Shown: piece after piece, positions 16,201 to 30,128 of the stretch
How positions within the stretch are numbered: the first letter of the stretch is position 1
How the letters are laid out: each line of letters begins with the position of its first letter
Assembly: GCA_930367205.1 (NCBI GenBank)
Contig: OV884015.1
Location: forward strand, 2,790,001 to 2,854,000
Direction: 5' to 3'
DNA length: 64,000 nucleotides
From: Acanthosoma haemorrhoidale
Taxonomy: Eukaryota > Arthropoda > Insecta > Hemiptera > Acanthosomatidae
Program-made: the position numbers and the translations under genes
The notes under the pieces: generated by a model
The model's database searches: none
Seen by the model: the letters and a program-made list of their open reading frames with translations, nothing else
Told to the model about the DNA's origin: nothing

Positions 16201-16976
16201 TAGGTACATCTATATATTGTCAACAATCCCACAAAGTTTGATTCAATTGATGATGGTGGTTTTGGAGCTAGGCCGAGGTGAACATATTCACTTTTGCTAA
16301 GCTCGGTCGATTTGGCGTTTGAGGAAATTGGATAGATGTAGAATTATTCTTAGTGCTAATAACTCTGCAACAAGTTATGGGATTATTATGTAGTTTCTTT
16401 GCTTACGTTCCTCTATATATTGTCAAAAAACCCACAAAGTTTAATTTCATTGATGCTAGTAGTTTTTGAGGAAGGGCGATGTGAACATATTCCCCTTCGC
16501 TTAGCGCGGTCATTTCGGCTATTGCCGAAATTAGAAAGATGTAGAATTACCTTTATCGCTAATAACTCAGCAACCAGTTATGATAGCATTATGTGTTTTT
16601 TTTTTATTACGTACATCTATATATTCTTACCAATCCCACAAAGTTTGATTAAATTGATGCTGGTAGTTTTTTAGGAAGGGCGATGTGAACATATTCACCT
16701 TCGCTTAGCGCGGTCATTTTGGCTGCTGCCGAAATTGGAAAGATGTAGAATTATTTTTATCGCTAATAACTCGGCAACCAGCTATAGTAGCATTATGAGG
16801 TTTTTTTTATTACGTACATCTATATATTGTCAACAATCCCACAAAGTTTGATTGAATTGATGCTAGTAGTTTTTGAGATTGGGCGATGTGAACATATTCC
16901 ACTTTGCTTAGTTCGGTGGATTCGGCTGTTGAAGAAACTTGAAAGATTTAGAATGATGCATTATCGCTAATAACTC
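10266..16976 (+). repeat. 2,237-bp (11-monomer) higher-order repeat, three near-identical copies
   Basis: Units begin at about 10,266, 12,503 and 14,740 and are spaced exactly 2,237 bp apart, which is 11 monomers of ~203 bp. Only isolated substitutions separate them, for example near 12,093 against 14,330. The pattern continues imperfectly on both sides: a shortened 8-monomer version (1,626 bp) occupies about 8,640-10,265, and a fourth partial copy starts at 16,977. A 2,238-bp spacing also relates the stretch near 1,149 to that near 3,387. Such homogeneity points to recent unequal exchange or amplification. Confidence 0.9.
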
Positions 16977-19900
16977 GGCAACCAATTATGGTAGCATTAT
17001 GTGGTTTTTTTTATTACGTACATCTATATATTGTTTACAAACCCACAAAGTTTGATTCAATTGATGATATTGGTTTTGGAGCTAGGCCGATGTGAACATA
17101 TTCACTTTTGCTAAGCTCGGTCGATTTGGCGTTTGAGGAAATTGGATAGATGTAGAATTATTCTTATCGCTAATAACTCTGCAACAAGTTAAGGGAGCAT
17201 TTTGTGGATTCTTTGCTTACGTTCCTCTATATATTGTCAACAAACCCACAAAGTTTGATCAAATTGATGATAGTGGTTTCGGAGGTAGACTGATTTGAAG
17301 ATATTTCCCTTTGCTTAGCTCGGTGGATTCGGCTGTTGAAGAAACTTGAAAGATTTAGAATTATACATTATCGCTAATTTCTCTGGAACCAGTAAAGGCA
17401 GCATTTTGTGGTTTCTTTTATTTTTTACATCTATATATTATCAACAATCCCAAAAAGTAGGACATTAATGTTTCCAGCGGTTTCGGAGGTAGAGTGATTT
17501 GAAGATATTTCCATCCCCTAAGCTTCGGCAATGTGACAGATCAAGGAGCTGGATAGATGCAAAATTATGTTTATTGCTAATTACTGGGTAACCAGTAATG
17601 GTAGCATTATTTAGTTTTTTTTATTACGTACATCTATGTATTGTCAACAATCCCACAAAGTTTGATTGAATTGATGATAGTGGTTTTGGAGCTAGGGCAA
17701 TGTGAACATATTCACTTTTGCTAAGCTCGGTCGATTTGGCGTTTGAGAAAATGTGATAGATGTAGAATTATTCTTAGTGCTAATAACTCTGCAACAAGTT
17801 ATGGGATTATTATGTAGTTTCTTTGCTTACGTTCCTCTATATATTGTCAACAAACCCACAAAGTTTGATTGAATTGATGATAGTGGTTTTGGAGCTAGGG
17901 CAATGTGAACATATTCACTTTTGCTAAGCTCGGTCGATTTGGCGTTTGAGAAAATGTGATAGATGTAGAATTATTCTTAGTGCTAATAACTCTGCAACAA
18001 GTTATGGGATTATTATGTAGTTTCTTTGCTTACGTTCCTCTATATATTGTCAACAAACCCACAAAGTTTGATCAAATTGATGATAGTGGTTTCGGAGGTA
18101 GGGCGATGTGAACATATTCGACTTTGCTTAGCTCGGTGGATTTGGCTGTTGAAGAAACTTGAAAGATTTAGAATTATACATTATAGCTAATTTCTCTGGA
18201 ACCAGTAAAGGCAGCATTTTGTGGTTTCTTTTATTTTTTACATCTATATATTATCAACAATCCCACAATGTTTGACATAAATGTTTCAAGCGGTTTCGGA
18301 GGTAGAGTAATTTGAAGATATTTCCATCCCCTAAGCTTCGGCAATGTGACAGATCAAGGAGCTGGATAGATGTAAAATTATGTTTATTGCTAATTCCTGG
18401 GCAACCAGTTATGGTAGCATTATTTAGTTTTTTTTATTACGTACAACTATATATTGTCAACAATCTCACAAAGTTTGATCAAATTGATGCTAGTAGTTTT
18501 TGAGATTGGGCGATGTGAACATATTCCACTTTGCTTAGTTCGGTGGATTCGGCTGTTGAAGAAACTTGAAAGATTTAGAATTATGCATTATCGCTAATAA
18601 CTCTGCAACAAGTTATGGGATTATTATGTAGTTTCTTTGCTTACGTTCCTCTATATATTGTTTACAAATCCACAAAGTTTGATTCAATTGATGATAGTGG
18701 TTTTGGAGCTAGGCCGATGTGAACATATTCACTTTTGCTAAGCTCGGTCGATTTGGCGTTTGAGCAAATTGGATAGATGTAGAATTATTCTTATCGCTAA
18801 TAACTCTCCAACAAGCTATGGGAGCATTATGTGGTTTCTTTGCTTACGTTCCTCTATATATTGTCAAAAAACCCACAAAGTTTAATTTCATAAATGCTAG
18901 TAGTTTTTGAGGAAGGGTGATGTTAACATATTCACCTTCGCTTAGCGCGGTCATTTTGGCTGCTGCCGTAATTAGAAAGATGTAGAATTTTTTTTATCGC
19001 TAATAACTCAGCAACCAGTTATGGTAGCATTATGTGTTTTTTTTTATTAGGTACATCTATATATTGTCAACAATCCCACAAAGTTTGATTCAATTGATGA
19101 TGGTGGTTTTGGAGCTAGGCCGAGGTGAACATATTCACTTTTGCTAAGCTCGGTCGATTTGGCGTTTGAGGAAATTGGATAGATGTAGAATTATTCTTAG
19201 TGCTAATAACTCTGCAACAAGTTATGGGATTATTATGTAGTTTCTTTGCTTACGTTCCTCTATATATTGTCAACAAACCCACAAAGTTTAAATTCATTGA
19301 TGCTAGTAGTTTTTGAGGAAGGGCGATGTGAACATATTCCCCTTCGCTTAGCGCGGTCATTTCGGCTATTGCCGAAATTAGAAAGATGTAGAATTACCTT
19401 TATCGCTAATAACTCAGCAACCAGTTATGATAGCATTATGTGTTTTTTTTTTATTACGTACATCTATATATTCTTACCAATCCCACAAAGTTTGATTAAA
19501 TTGATGCTGGTAGTTTTTTAGGAAGGGCGATGTGAACATATTCACCTTCGCTTAGCGCGGTCATTTTGGCTGCTGCCGAAATTGGAAAGATGTAGAATTA
19601 TTTTTATCGCTAATAACTCGGCAACCAGCTATAGTAGCATTATGAGGTTCTTTTTATTACGTACATCTATATATTGTCAACAATCCCACAAAGTTTGATT
19701 GAATTGATGCTAGTAGTTTTTGAGATTGGGCGATGTGAACATATTCCACTTTGCTTAGTTCGGTGGATTCGGCTGTTGAAGAAACTTGAAAGATTTAGAA
19801 TTATGCATTATCGCTAATAACTCTGCAACAAGTTATGGGATTATTATGTATTTTCTTTGCTTACGTTCCTCTATATATTGTCAACAAACCCACAAAGTTT

Positions 19901-22900
19901 GATTCAATTGATGATAGTGGTTTTGGAGCTAGGCCGATGTGAACATATTCACTTATGCTAAGCTCGGTCGATTTGGCGTTTGAGGAAATTGGATAGATGT
20001 AGAATTATTCTTATCGCTAATAACTCTCCAACAAGCTATGGGAGCATTATGTGGTTTCTTTGCTTACGTTCCTCTATGTATTGTCAACAAACCCACAAAG
20101 TTTAAATTCATTGATGCTAGTAGTTTTTAAGGAAGGGCGATGTTAACATATTCAACTTCGCTTAGCGCGGTCATTTCGGCTATTGCCGAAATTGGAAAGA
20201 TGTAGAATTACCTTTATCGCTAATAACTCTGCAACAAGTTAAGGGAGCATTTTGTGGATTCTTTGCTTACGTTCCTCTATATATTGTCAACAAACCCACA
20301 AAGTTTGATCAAATTGATGATAGTGGTTTCGGAGGTAGACTGATTTGAAGATATTTCCCTTTGCTTAGCTCGGTGGATTCGGCTGTTGAAGAAACTTGAA
20401 AGATTTAGAATTATACATTATCGCTAATTTCTCTGGAACCAGTAAAGGCAGCATTTTGTGGTTTCTTTTATTTTTCACATCTATATATTATCAACAATCC
20501 CACAATGTTTGACATAAATGTTTCAAGCGGTTTCGGAGGTAGAGTGATTTGAAGATATTTCCATCCCCTAAGCTTCGGCAATGTGACAGATCAAGAAGCT
20601 GGATAGATGTAAAATTATGTTTATTGCTAATTACTGGGCAACCAGTTATGGTAGCATTATTTAGTTTTTTTTATTACGTACATCTATGTATTGTCAACAA
20701 TCTCACAAAAATTGATTGAATTGATGATAGTGGTTTTGGAGCTAGGGCAATGTGAACATATTCACTTTTGCTAAGCTCGGTCGATTTGGCGTTTGAGGAA
20801 ATTGGATAGATGTAGAATTATTCTTAGTGCTAATAACTCTGCAACAAGTTATGGGATTATTATGTAGTTTCTTTGCTTACGTTCCTCTATATATTGTCAA
20901 CAAACCCACAAAGTTTAATTTCATTGATGATAGTAGTTTTAGAGGAAGGGCGATGTTAACATATTCCCCTTCGCTTAGCGCGGTCATTTCGGCTGCTGCC
21001 GTAATTAGAAAGACGTAGAATTTTTTTTATCGCTAATAACTCAGCAACAAGTTATGGGATTATTATGTAGTTTCTTTGCTTACGTTCCTCTATATATTGT
21101 CAACAAACCCACAAAGTTTGATCAAATTGATGATAGTGGTTTCGGAGGTAGGGCGATGTGAACATATTCGACTTTGCTTAGCTCGGTGGATTTGGCTGTT
21201 GAAGAAACTTGAAAGATTTAGAATTATACATTATAGCTATTTTCTCTGGAACCAGTAAAGGCTGCATTTTGTGGTTTCTTTTATTTTTTACATCTATATA
21301 TTATCAACAATCCCACAATGTTTGACATAAATGTTTCAAGCGGTTTCGGAGGTAGAGTAATTTGAAGATATTTCCATCCCCTAAGCTTCGGCAATGTGAC
21401 AGATCAAGGAGCTGGATAGATGTAAAATTATGTTTATTGCTAATTCCTGGGCAACCAGTTATGGTAGCATTATTTAGTTTTTTTTATTACGTACATCTAT
21501 ATATTGTCAACAATCTCACAAAAATTGATTGAATTGATGCTAGTAGTTTTTGAGATTGGGCGATGTGAACATATTCCACTTTGCTTAGTTCGGTGGAATC
21601 GGCTGTTGAAGAAACTTGAAAGATTTAGAATTATGCATTATCGCTAATAACTCTGCAACCAGTTATGGGATTATTATGTAGTTTCTTTGCTTACGTTCCT
21701 CTATATATTGTTTACAAACCCACAAAGTTTGATTCAATTGATGATAGTGGTTTTGGAGCTAGGCCGATGTGAACATATTCACTTTTGCTAAGCTCGGTCG
21801 ATTTGGCGTTTGAGCAAATTGGATAGATGTAGAATTATTCTTATCGCTAATAACTCTCCAACAAGCTATAGGAGCATTATGTGGTTTCTTTGCTTACGTT
21901 CCTCTATGTATTGTCAACAAACCCACAAAGAATAAATTCATTGATGCTAGTAGTTTTTAAGGAAGGGCGATGTTAACATATTCAACTTCGCTTAACGCGG
22001 TCATTTCGGCTATTGCCGAAATTGGAAAGATGTAGATTTACCTTTATCGCTAATAACTCAGCAACCAGTTATGATAGCATTATGTGTTTTTTTTTATTAC
22101 GTACATCTATATATTCTTACCAATCCCACAAAGTTTGATCAAATTGATGATTGTGGTTTCGGAGGTAGACTGATTTGAATATATTTCCCTTTGCTTAGCT
22201 CGGTGGATTCGGCTGTTGAAGAAACTTGAAAGATTTAGAATTATACATTATCGCTAATTTCTCTGGAACTAGTAAAGGCAGCATTTTGTGGTTTCTTTTA
22301 TTTTTTACATCTATATATTATCAACAATCCCACAATGTTTGACATAAATGTTTCAAGCAGTTTCGGAGGTAAAGTGATTTGAAGATATTTTCATCCCCTA
22401 AGCTTCGGCAATGTGACAGATCAAGGAGCTGGATAGATGTAAAATTATGTTTATTGCTAATTACTGGGCAACCAGTTATGGTAGCATTATTTAGTTTTTC
22501 TTAATACGTAGATCTATGTATTGTCAACAATCCCACAAAGTTTGATTGAATTGATGATAGTGGTTTTGGAGCTAGGGCAATGTGAACATATTCACTTTTG
22601 CTAAGCTCGGTCGATTTGGCGTTTGAGGAAATTGGATAGATGTAGAATTATTCTTAGTGCTAATAACTCTGCAACAAGTTATGGGATTATTATGTAGTTT
22701 CTTTGCTTACGTTCCTCTATATATTGTCAACAAACCCACAAAGTTTAATTTCATTGATGCTAGTAGTTTTTGAGGAAGGGTGATGTTAACATATTCACCT
22801 TCGCTTAGCGCGGTCATTTTGGCTGCTGCCAAATTTGGAAAGATGTAGAATTATTTTTATCGCTAATAACTCGGCAACCAGCCATAGTAGCATTATGTGT

Positions 22901-25900
22901 TTTTTTTTATAACGTTCCTCTATATATTGTCAACAAACCCACAAAGTTTAATTTCATTGATGATAGTAGTTTTAGAGGAAGGGCGATGTTAACATATTCC
23001 CCTTCGCTTAGCGCGGTCATTTCGGCTGCTGCCGTAATTAGAAAGATGTAGAATTTTTTTTATCGCTAATAACTCAGCAACAAGTTATGGGATTATTATG
23101 TAGTTTCTTTGCTTACGTTCCTCTATATATTGTCAACAAACCCACAAAGTTTGATCAAACTGATGATAGTGGTTTCGGAGGTAGGGCGATGTAAACATAT
23201 TCGACTTTGCTTAGCTCGGTGGATTTGGCTGTTGAAGAAACTTGAAAGATTTAGAATTATACATTATAGCTATTTTCTCTGGAACCAGTAAAGGCTGCAT
23301 TTTGTGGTTTCTTTTATTTTTTACATCTATATATTATCAACAATCCCACAATGTTTGACATAAATGTTTCAAGCGGTTTCGGAGGTAGAGTAATTTGAAG
23401 ATATTTCCATCCCCTAAGCTTCGGCAATGTGACATATCAAGGAGCTGGATAGATGTAAAATTATGTTTATTGCTAATTCCTGGGCAACCAGTTATGGTAG
23501 CATTATTTAGTTTTTTTTATTACGTACATCTATATATTGTCAACAATCTCACAAAAATTGATTGAATTGATGCTAGTAGTTTTTCAGATTGGGCGATGTG
23601 AACATATTCCACTTTGCTTAGTTCGGTGGATTTGGCTGTTGAAGAAACTTGAAAGATTTAGAATTATGCATTATCGCTAATAACTCTGCAACAAGTTATG
23701 GGATTATTATGTAGTTTCTTTGCTTACGTTCCTCTATATATTGTTTACAAACCCACAAAGTTTGATTCAATTGATGATAGTGGTTTTGGAGCTAGGCCGA
23801 TGTGAACATATTCACTTTTGCTAAGCTCGGTCGATTTGGCGTTTGAGCAAATTGGATAGATGTAGAATTATTCTTATCGCTAATAACTCTCCAACAAGCT
23901 ATGGGAGCATTATGTGGTTTCTTTGCTTACGTTCCTCTATGTATTGTCAACAAAACCACAAAGTTTAAATTCATTGATGCTAGTAGTTTTTAAGGAAGGG
24001 CGATGTTAACATATTCAACTTCGCTTAGCGCGATCATTTCGGCTATTGCCGAAATTGGAAAGATGTAGAATTACCTTTATCGCTAATAACTCAGCAACCA
24101 GTTATGATAGCATTATGTGTTTTTTTTTATTACGTACATCTATATATTCTTACCAATCCCACAAAGTTTGATTAAATTGATGCTGGTATTTTTTTAGGAA
24201 GGGCGATGTGAACATATTCACCTTCGCTTAGCGCGGTCATTTTGGCTGCTGCCGAAATTGGAAAGATGTAGAATTAATTTTATCGCTAATAACTCGGCAA
24301 CCAGCTATAGTAGCATTATGTGGTTTTTTTTATTACGTACATCTATATATTGTCAACAATCCCACAAAGTTTGATTGAATTGATGCTAGTAGTTTTTGAG
24401 ATTGGGCGATGTGAACATATTCCACTTCGCTTAGCGCGGTCATTTCGGCTGCTGCCGTAATTAGAAAGATGTAGAATTTTTTTTATCGCTAATAACTCAG
24501 CAACCAATTATGGTAGCATTATGTGGTTTTTTTTATTACGTACATCTATATATTGTTTACAAACCCACAAAGTTTGATTCAATTGATGATATTGGTTTTG
24601 GAGCTAGGCCGATGTGAACATATTCACTTTTGCTAAGCTCGGTCGATTTGGCGTTTGAGGAAATTGGATAGATGTAAAATTATTCTTATCGCTAATAACT
24701 CTGCAACAAGTTAAGGGAGCATTTTGTGGATTCTTTGCTTACGTTCCTCTATATATTGTCAACAAACCCACAAAGTTTGATCAAATTGATGATAGTGGTT
24801 TCAGAGGTAGACTGATTTGAAGATATTTCCCTTTGCTTAGCTCGGTGGATTCGGCTGTTGAAGAAACTTGAAAGATTTAGAATAATACATTATCGCTAAT
24901 TTCTCTGGAACCAGTAAAGGCAGCATTTTGTGGTTTCTTTTATTTTTTACATCTATATATTATCAACAATCCCAAAAAGTAGGACATTAATGTTTCCAGC
25001 GGTTTCGGAGGTAGAGTGATTTGAAGATATTTCCATCCCCTAAGCTTCGGCAATGTGACAGATCAAGGAGCTGGATAGATGCAAAATTATGTTTATTGCT
25101 AATTACTGGGTAACCAGTAATGGTAGCATTATTTAGTTTTTTTTATTACGTACATCTATGTATTGTCAACAATCCCACAAAGTTTGATTGAATTGATGAT
25201 AGTGGTTTTGGAGCTAGGGCAATGTGAACATATTCACTTTTGCTAAGCTCGGTCGATTTGGCGTTTGAGGAAATTGGATAGATGTAGAATTATTCTTAGT
25301 GCTAATAACTCTGCAACAAGTTATGGGATTATTATATAGTTTCTTTGCTTACGTTCCTCTATATATTGTCAACAAACCCACAAAGTTTGATCAAATTGAT
25401 GATAGTGGTTTTGGAGCTAGGGCAATGTGAACATATTCGACTTTGCTTAGCTCGGTGGATTTGGCTGTTGAAGAAACTTGAAAGATTTAGAATTATACAT
25501 TATAGCTATTTTCTCTGGAACCAGTAAAGGCAGCATTTTGTGGTTTCTTTTATTTTTTACATCTCTATATTATCAACAATCCCACAATGTTTGACATAAA
25601 TGTTTCAAGCGGTTTCGGAGGTAGAGTAATTTGAAGATATTTCCATCCCCTAAGCTTCGGCAATGTGACAGATCAAGGAGCTGGATAGATGTAAAATTAT
25701 GTTTATTGCTAATTCCTGGGCAACCAGTTATGGTAGCATTATTTAGTTTTTTTTATTACGTACATCTATATATTGTCAACAATCTCACAAAAATTGATTG
25801 AATTGATGCTAGTAGTTTTTCAGATTGGGCGATGTGAACATATTCCACTTTGCTTAGTTCGGTGGATTCGGCTGTTGAAGAAACTTGAAAGATTTTGAAT

Positions 25901-28477
25901 TATGCATTATCGCTAATAACTCTGCAACAAGTTATGGGATTATTATGTAGTTTCTTTGCTTACGTTCCTCTATATATTGTTCACAAACCCACAAAGTTTG
26001 ATTCAATTGATGATGGTGGTTTTGGAGCTAGGCCGAGGTGAACATATTCACTTTTGCTATGCTCGGTCGATTTGGCGTTTGAGGAAATTGGATAGATGTA
26101 GAATTATTCTTAGTGCTAATAACTCTGCAACAAGTTATGGGATTATTATGTAGTTTCTTTGCTTACGTTCCTCTATATATTGTCAACAAACCCACAAAGT
26201 TTAAATTCATTGATGCTAGTAGTTTTTGAGGAAGGGCGATGTGAACATATTCCCCTTCGCTTAGCGCGGTCATTTCGGCTATTGCCGAAATTAGAAAGAT
26301 GTAGAATTACCTTTATCGCTAATAACTCAGCAACCAGTTATGATAGCATTATGTGTTTTTTTTTTATTACGTACATCTATATATTCTTACCAATCCCACA
26401 AAGTTTGATTAAATTGATGCTGGTAGTTTTTTAGGAAGGGCGATGTGAACATATTCACCTTCGCTTAGCGCGGTCATTTTGGCTGCTGCCGAAATTGGAA
26501 AGATGTAGAATTATTTTTATCGCTAATAACTCGGCAACCAGCTATAGTAGCATTATGAGGTTTTTTTTATTACGTACATCTATATATTGTCAACAATCCC
26601 ACAAAGTTTGATTGAATTGATGCTAGTAGTTTTTGAGATTGGGCGATGTGAACATATTCCACTTCGCTTAGCGCGGTCATTTCGGCTGCTGCCGTAATTA
26701 GAAAGATGTAGAATTTTTTTTATCGCTAATAACTCAGCAACCAATTATGGTAGCATTATGTGGTTTTTTTTATTACGTACATCTATATATTGTTTACAAA
26801 CCCACAAAGTTTGATTCAATTGATGATATTGGTTTTGGAGCTAGGCCGATGTGAACATATTCACTTTTGCTAAGCTCGGTCGATTTGGCGTTTGAGGAAA
26901 TTGGATAGATGTAGAATTATTCTTATCGCTAATAACTCTGCAACAAGTTAAGGGAGCATTTTGTGGATTCTTTGCTCACGTTCCTCTATATATTGTCAAC
27001 AAACCCACAAAGTTTGATCAAATTGATGATAGTGGTTTCGGAGGTAGACTGATTTGAAGATATTTCCCTTTGCTTAGCTCGGTGGATTCGGCTGTTGAAG
27101 AAACTTGAAAGATTTAGAATTATACATTATCGCTAATTTCTCTGGAACCAGTAAAGGCAGCATTTTGTGGTTTCTTTTATTTTTTACATCTATATATTAT
27201 CAACAATCCCAAAAAGTAGGACATTAATGTTTCCAGCGGTTTCGGAGGTAGAGTGATTTGAAGATATTTCCATCCCCTAAGCTTCGGCAATGTGACAGAT
27301 CAAGGAGCTGGATAGATGCAAAATTATGTTTATTGCTAATTACTGGGTAACCAGTAATGGTAGCATTATTTAGTTTTTTTTATTACGTACATCTATGTAT
27401 TGTCAACAATCCCACAAAGTTTGATTGAATTGATGATAGTGGTTTTGGAGCTAGGGCAATGTGAACATATTTACTTTTGCTAAGCTCGGTCGATTTGGCG
27501 TTTGAGAAAATGTGATAGATGTAGAATTATTCTTAGTGCTAATAACTCTGCAACAAGTTATGGGATTATTATGTAGTTTCTTTGCTTACGTTCCTCTATA
27601 TATTGTCAACAAACCCACAAAGTTTGATCAAATTGATGATAGTGGTTTCGGAGGTAGGGCGATGTGAACATATTCGACTTTGCTTAGCTCGGTGGATTTG
27701 GCTGTTGAAGAAACTTGAAAGATTTAGAATTATACATTATAGCTAATTTCTCTGGAACCAGTAAAGGCAGCATTTTGTGGTTTCTTTTATTTTTTACATC
27801 TATATATTATCAACAATCCCACAATGTTTGACATAAATGTTTCAAGCGGTTTCGGAGGTAGAGTAATTTGAAGATATTTCCATCTCCTAAGCTTCGGCAA
27901 TGTGACAGATCAAGGAGCTGGATAGATGTAAAATTATGTTTATTGCTAATTCCTGGGCAACCAGTTATGGTAGCATTATTTAGTTTTTTTTATTACGTAC
28001 ATCTATATATTGTCAACAATCTCACAAAGTTTGATTGAATTGATGCTAGTAGTTTTTGAGATTGGGCGATGTGAACATATTCCACTTTGCTTAGTTCGGT
28101 GAATTCGGCTGTTGAAGAAACTTGAAAGATTTAGAATTATGCATTATCGCTAATAACTCGGCAACTAATTATGGTAGCATTATGTGGTTTTTTTTATTAC
28201 GTACATCTATATATTCTTACCAATCCCACAAAGTTTGATTAAATTGATGCTGGTAGTTTTTTAGGAAGGGCGATGTGAACATATTCACCTTCGCTTAGCG
28301 CGGTCATTTTGGCTGCTGCCGAAATTGGAAAGATGTAGAATTATTTTTATCGCTAATAACTCGGCAACCAGCTATAGTAGCATTATGAGGTTCTTTTTAT
28401 TACGTACATCTATATATTGTCAACAATCCCACAAAGTTTGATTGAATTGATGCTAGTAGTTTTTGAGATTGGGCGAT

Positions 28478-30128
28478 GTTATATTCACTCGTAACTTAAA
28501 TCATGCGGTCGTATCACGTGATACAATGAGTTAAAATGATACGGTACACTATCCTATTCGACATCATTTGATGTTATATTCACTCGTAACTTTAATCATA
28601 CAATCATATCACGTGATAAAATGACTGCCAATAATACAGCACACAATCATATTCGACATCATTTGATGTTATATTCACTCGTAACTTGAATCATACGATC
28701 GTATCACATGATACAATAAGTTCAAATGATACGGTAAACTATCATATTCGACATCATTTAATGTTATATTTACTCGTAACTTGAATCATACGATCGTATC
28801 ACGTGATACTATGAGTGCTAATGATTAGAAACACTATCTTATTTGACATCATTTAATGTTATATTCACTCGTAACTTTAATCATACGATCATATTACGTG
28901 TTACAATGAGTGCCAATGATACAGCACACAATCATATTCGACATCATTTGATGTTATATTCACTCGTAACTTAAATCATGCGGTCGTATCACGTGATACA
29001 ATGAGTTAAAATGATACGGTACACTATCCTATTCGACATCATTTGATGTTATATTCACTCGTAACTTTAATCATACAATCATATCACGTGATAAAATGAC
29101 TGCCAATAATACAGCACACAATCATATTCGACATCATTTGATGTTATATTCACTCGTAACTTGAATCATACGATCATATCACGTGATACCATAAGTGCTA
29201 ATGATACAGCACACAATCATATTCGACATTATTTGATGTTATATTCACTCGTAACTTGAATCATACGATCGTATCACGTGATACAATAAGTTCAAATGAT
29301 ACGATAAACAATCATATTCGACATCATTTGATGTTATATTCATCCCAAACTTTAATCATACGATCGTATTACGTGATTGAATGAGTGCCAATGATATGGC
29401 ACACAATCATATTTGACATCATTTGATGTTATGTTTACTCGTAACTTTAATCATACGATCGTATCACGTGATACAATGAGTGCCAATAATACGGCACACA
29501 ATCATATTCAACATCATTTGATGTTATATTCACTCGTAACTTCAATCATACGATCGTATCACGTGATACAATGAGTTCAAATGATACCGTACACAATCAT
29601 ATTTGACATCATTTGATGTTATGTTCACCCGAAACTTTAATCATACGATCGTATCACGTGATTGAATGAGTGCCAATAATATGGCACACAATCATATTCG
29701 ACATCATTTGATGTTATATTCACTCGTAACTTGAATCATATGATCGTATCACGTGATTGAATGAGTGCCAATGATATGGCACACAATCATATTCCACATC
29801 ATTTGATGTTATGTTTACTCATAACTTTAATCTTACGATCGTATCACGTGATACACTGAGTGCCAATGATATAGTACACTACCATATTCAACATCATTTG
29901 ATGTTATATTCACTTGTAACTTTAATCTTACGATCGTATCACGTGATGCAATGAGTGCCAATGATACGGCACACTATCTGATTCGACATCATTTGATGTT
30001 ATATTCACTCGTATCTTTAATTATACGATCATATCACGTGATACAATGAGTTCAAATGATACGGCACACTATCATGTTCGATATCATTTGATGTTATATT
30101 AACTCGTAACTTTAATCATACGATCGTA
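28478..30128 (+). repeat. 95-bp palindromic satellite, left block
   Basis: About 17 tandem copies of a 95-bp unit starting GTTATATTCACTCGTAAC. The period is seen at 28,478, 28,573, 28,668 and onward. Typical units contain ATACGATCGTAT (perfect 12-bp palindrome), overlapping GTATCACGTGATAC (perfect 14-bp palindrome with a CACGTG core), and ACATCA-TT-TGATGT (inverted repeat with a 2-nt spacer). A 5-unit (475-bp) local duplication relates 28,478 to 28,953. No reading frame of interest is present. Confidence 0.93.

Larger units (their letters stand above)
1..28479 (+). repeat. ~203-bp satellite array with higher-order structure
   Basis: About 140 head-to-tail monomers of roughly 203 bp. Each can be phased on the words GGCGATGTGAACATATTC, CTAATAACTC and CCCACAAAGTTTGAT. 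At least four monomer classes alternate. One carries GCTAAGCTCGGTCGATTTGG, one GCTTAGCGCGGTCATTT, one GCTTAGTTCGGTGGATTCGG, and one CCCCTAAGCTTCGGCAATG followed by GATCAAGGAGCTGG. Identical class orders recur at long range, so the array has higher-order repeats and shuffled blocks. Reading frames of 60-91 codons inside it recur because the DNA recurs, start at TTG in most cases, and resemble no protein family. I treat the whole stretch as non-coding. The array continues beyond the left edge of the window. Confidence 0.97.

Noticed and set aside
1149..26434. Many 60-91 codon plus-strand ORFs with similar peptides (LTFLYILS...)
   Set aside because: They are repeated only because the satellite is repeated, mostly begin with TTG, and are interrupted in neighbouring monomers; the peptides match no family.
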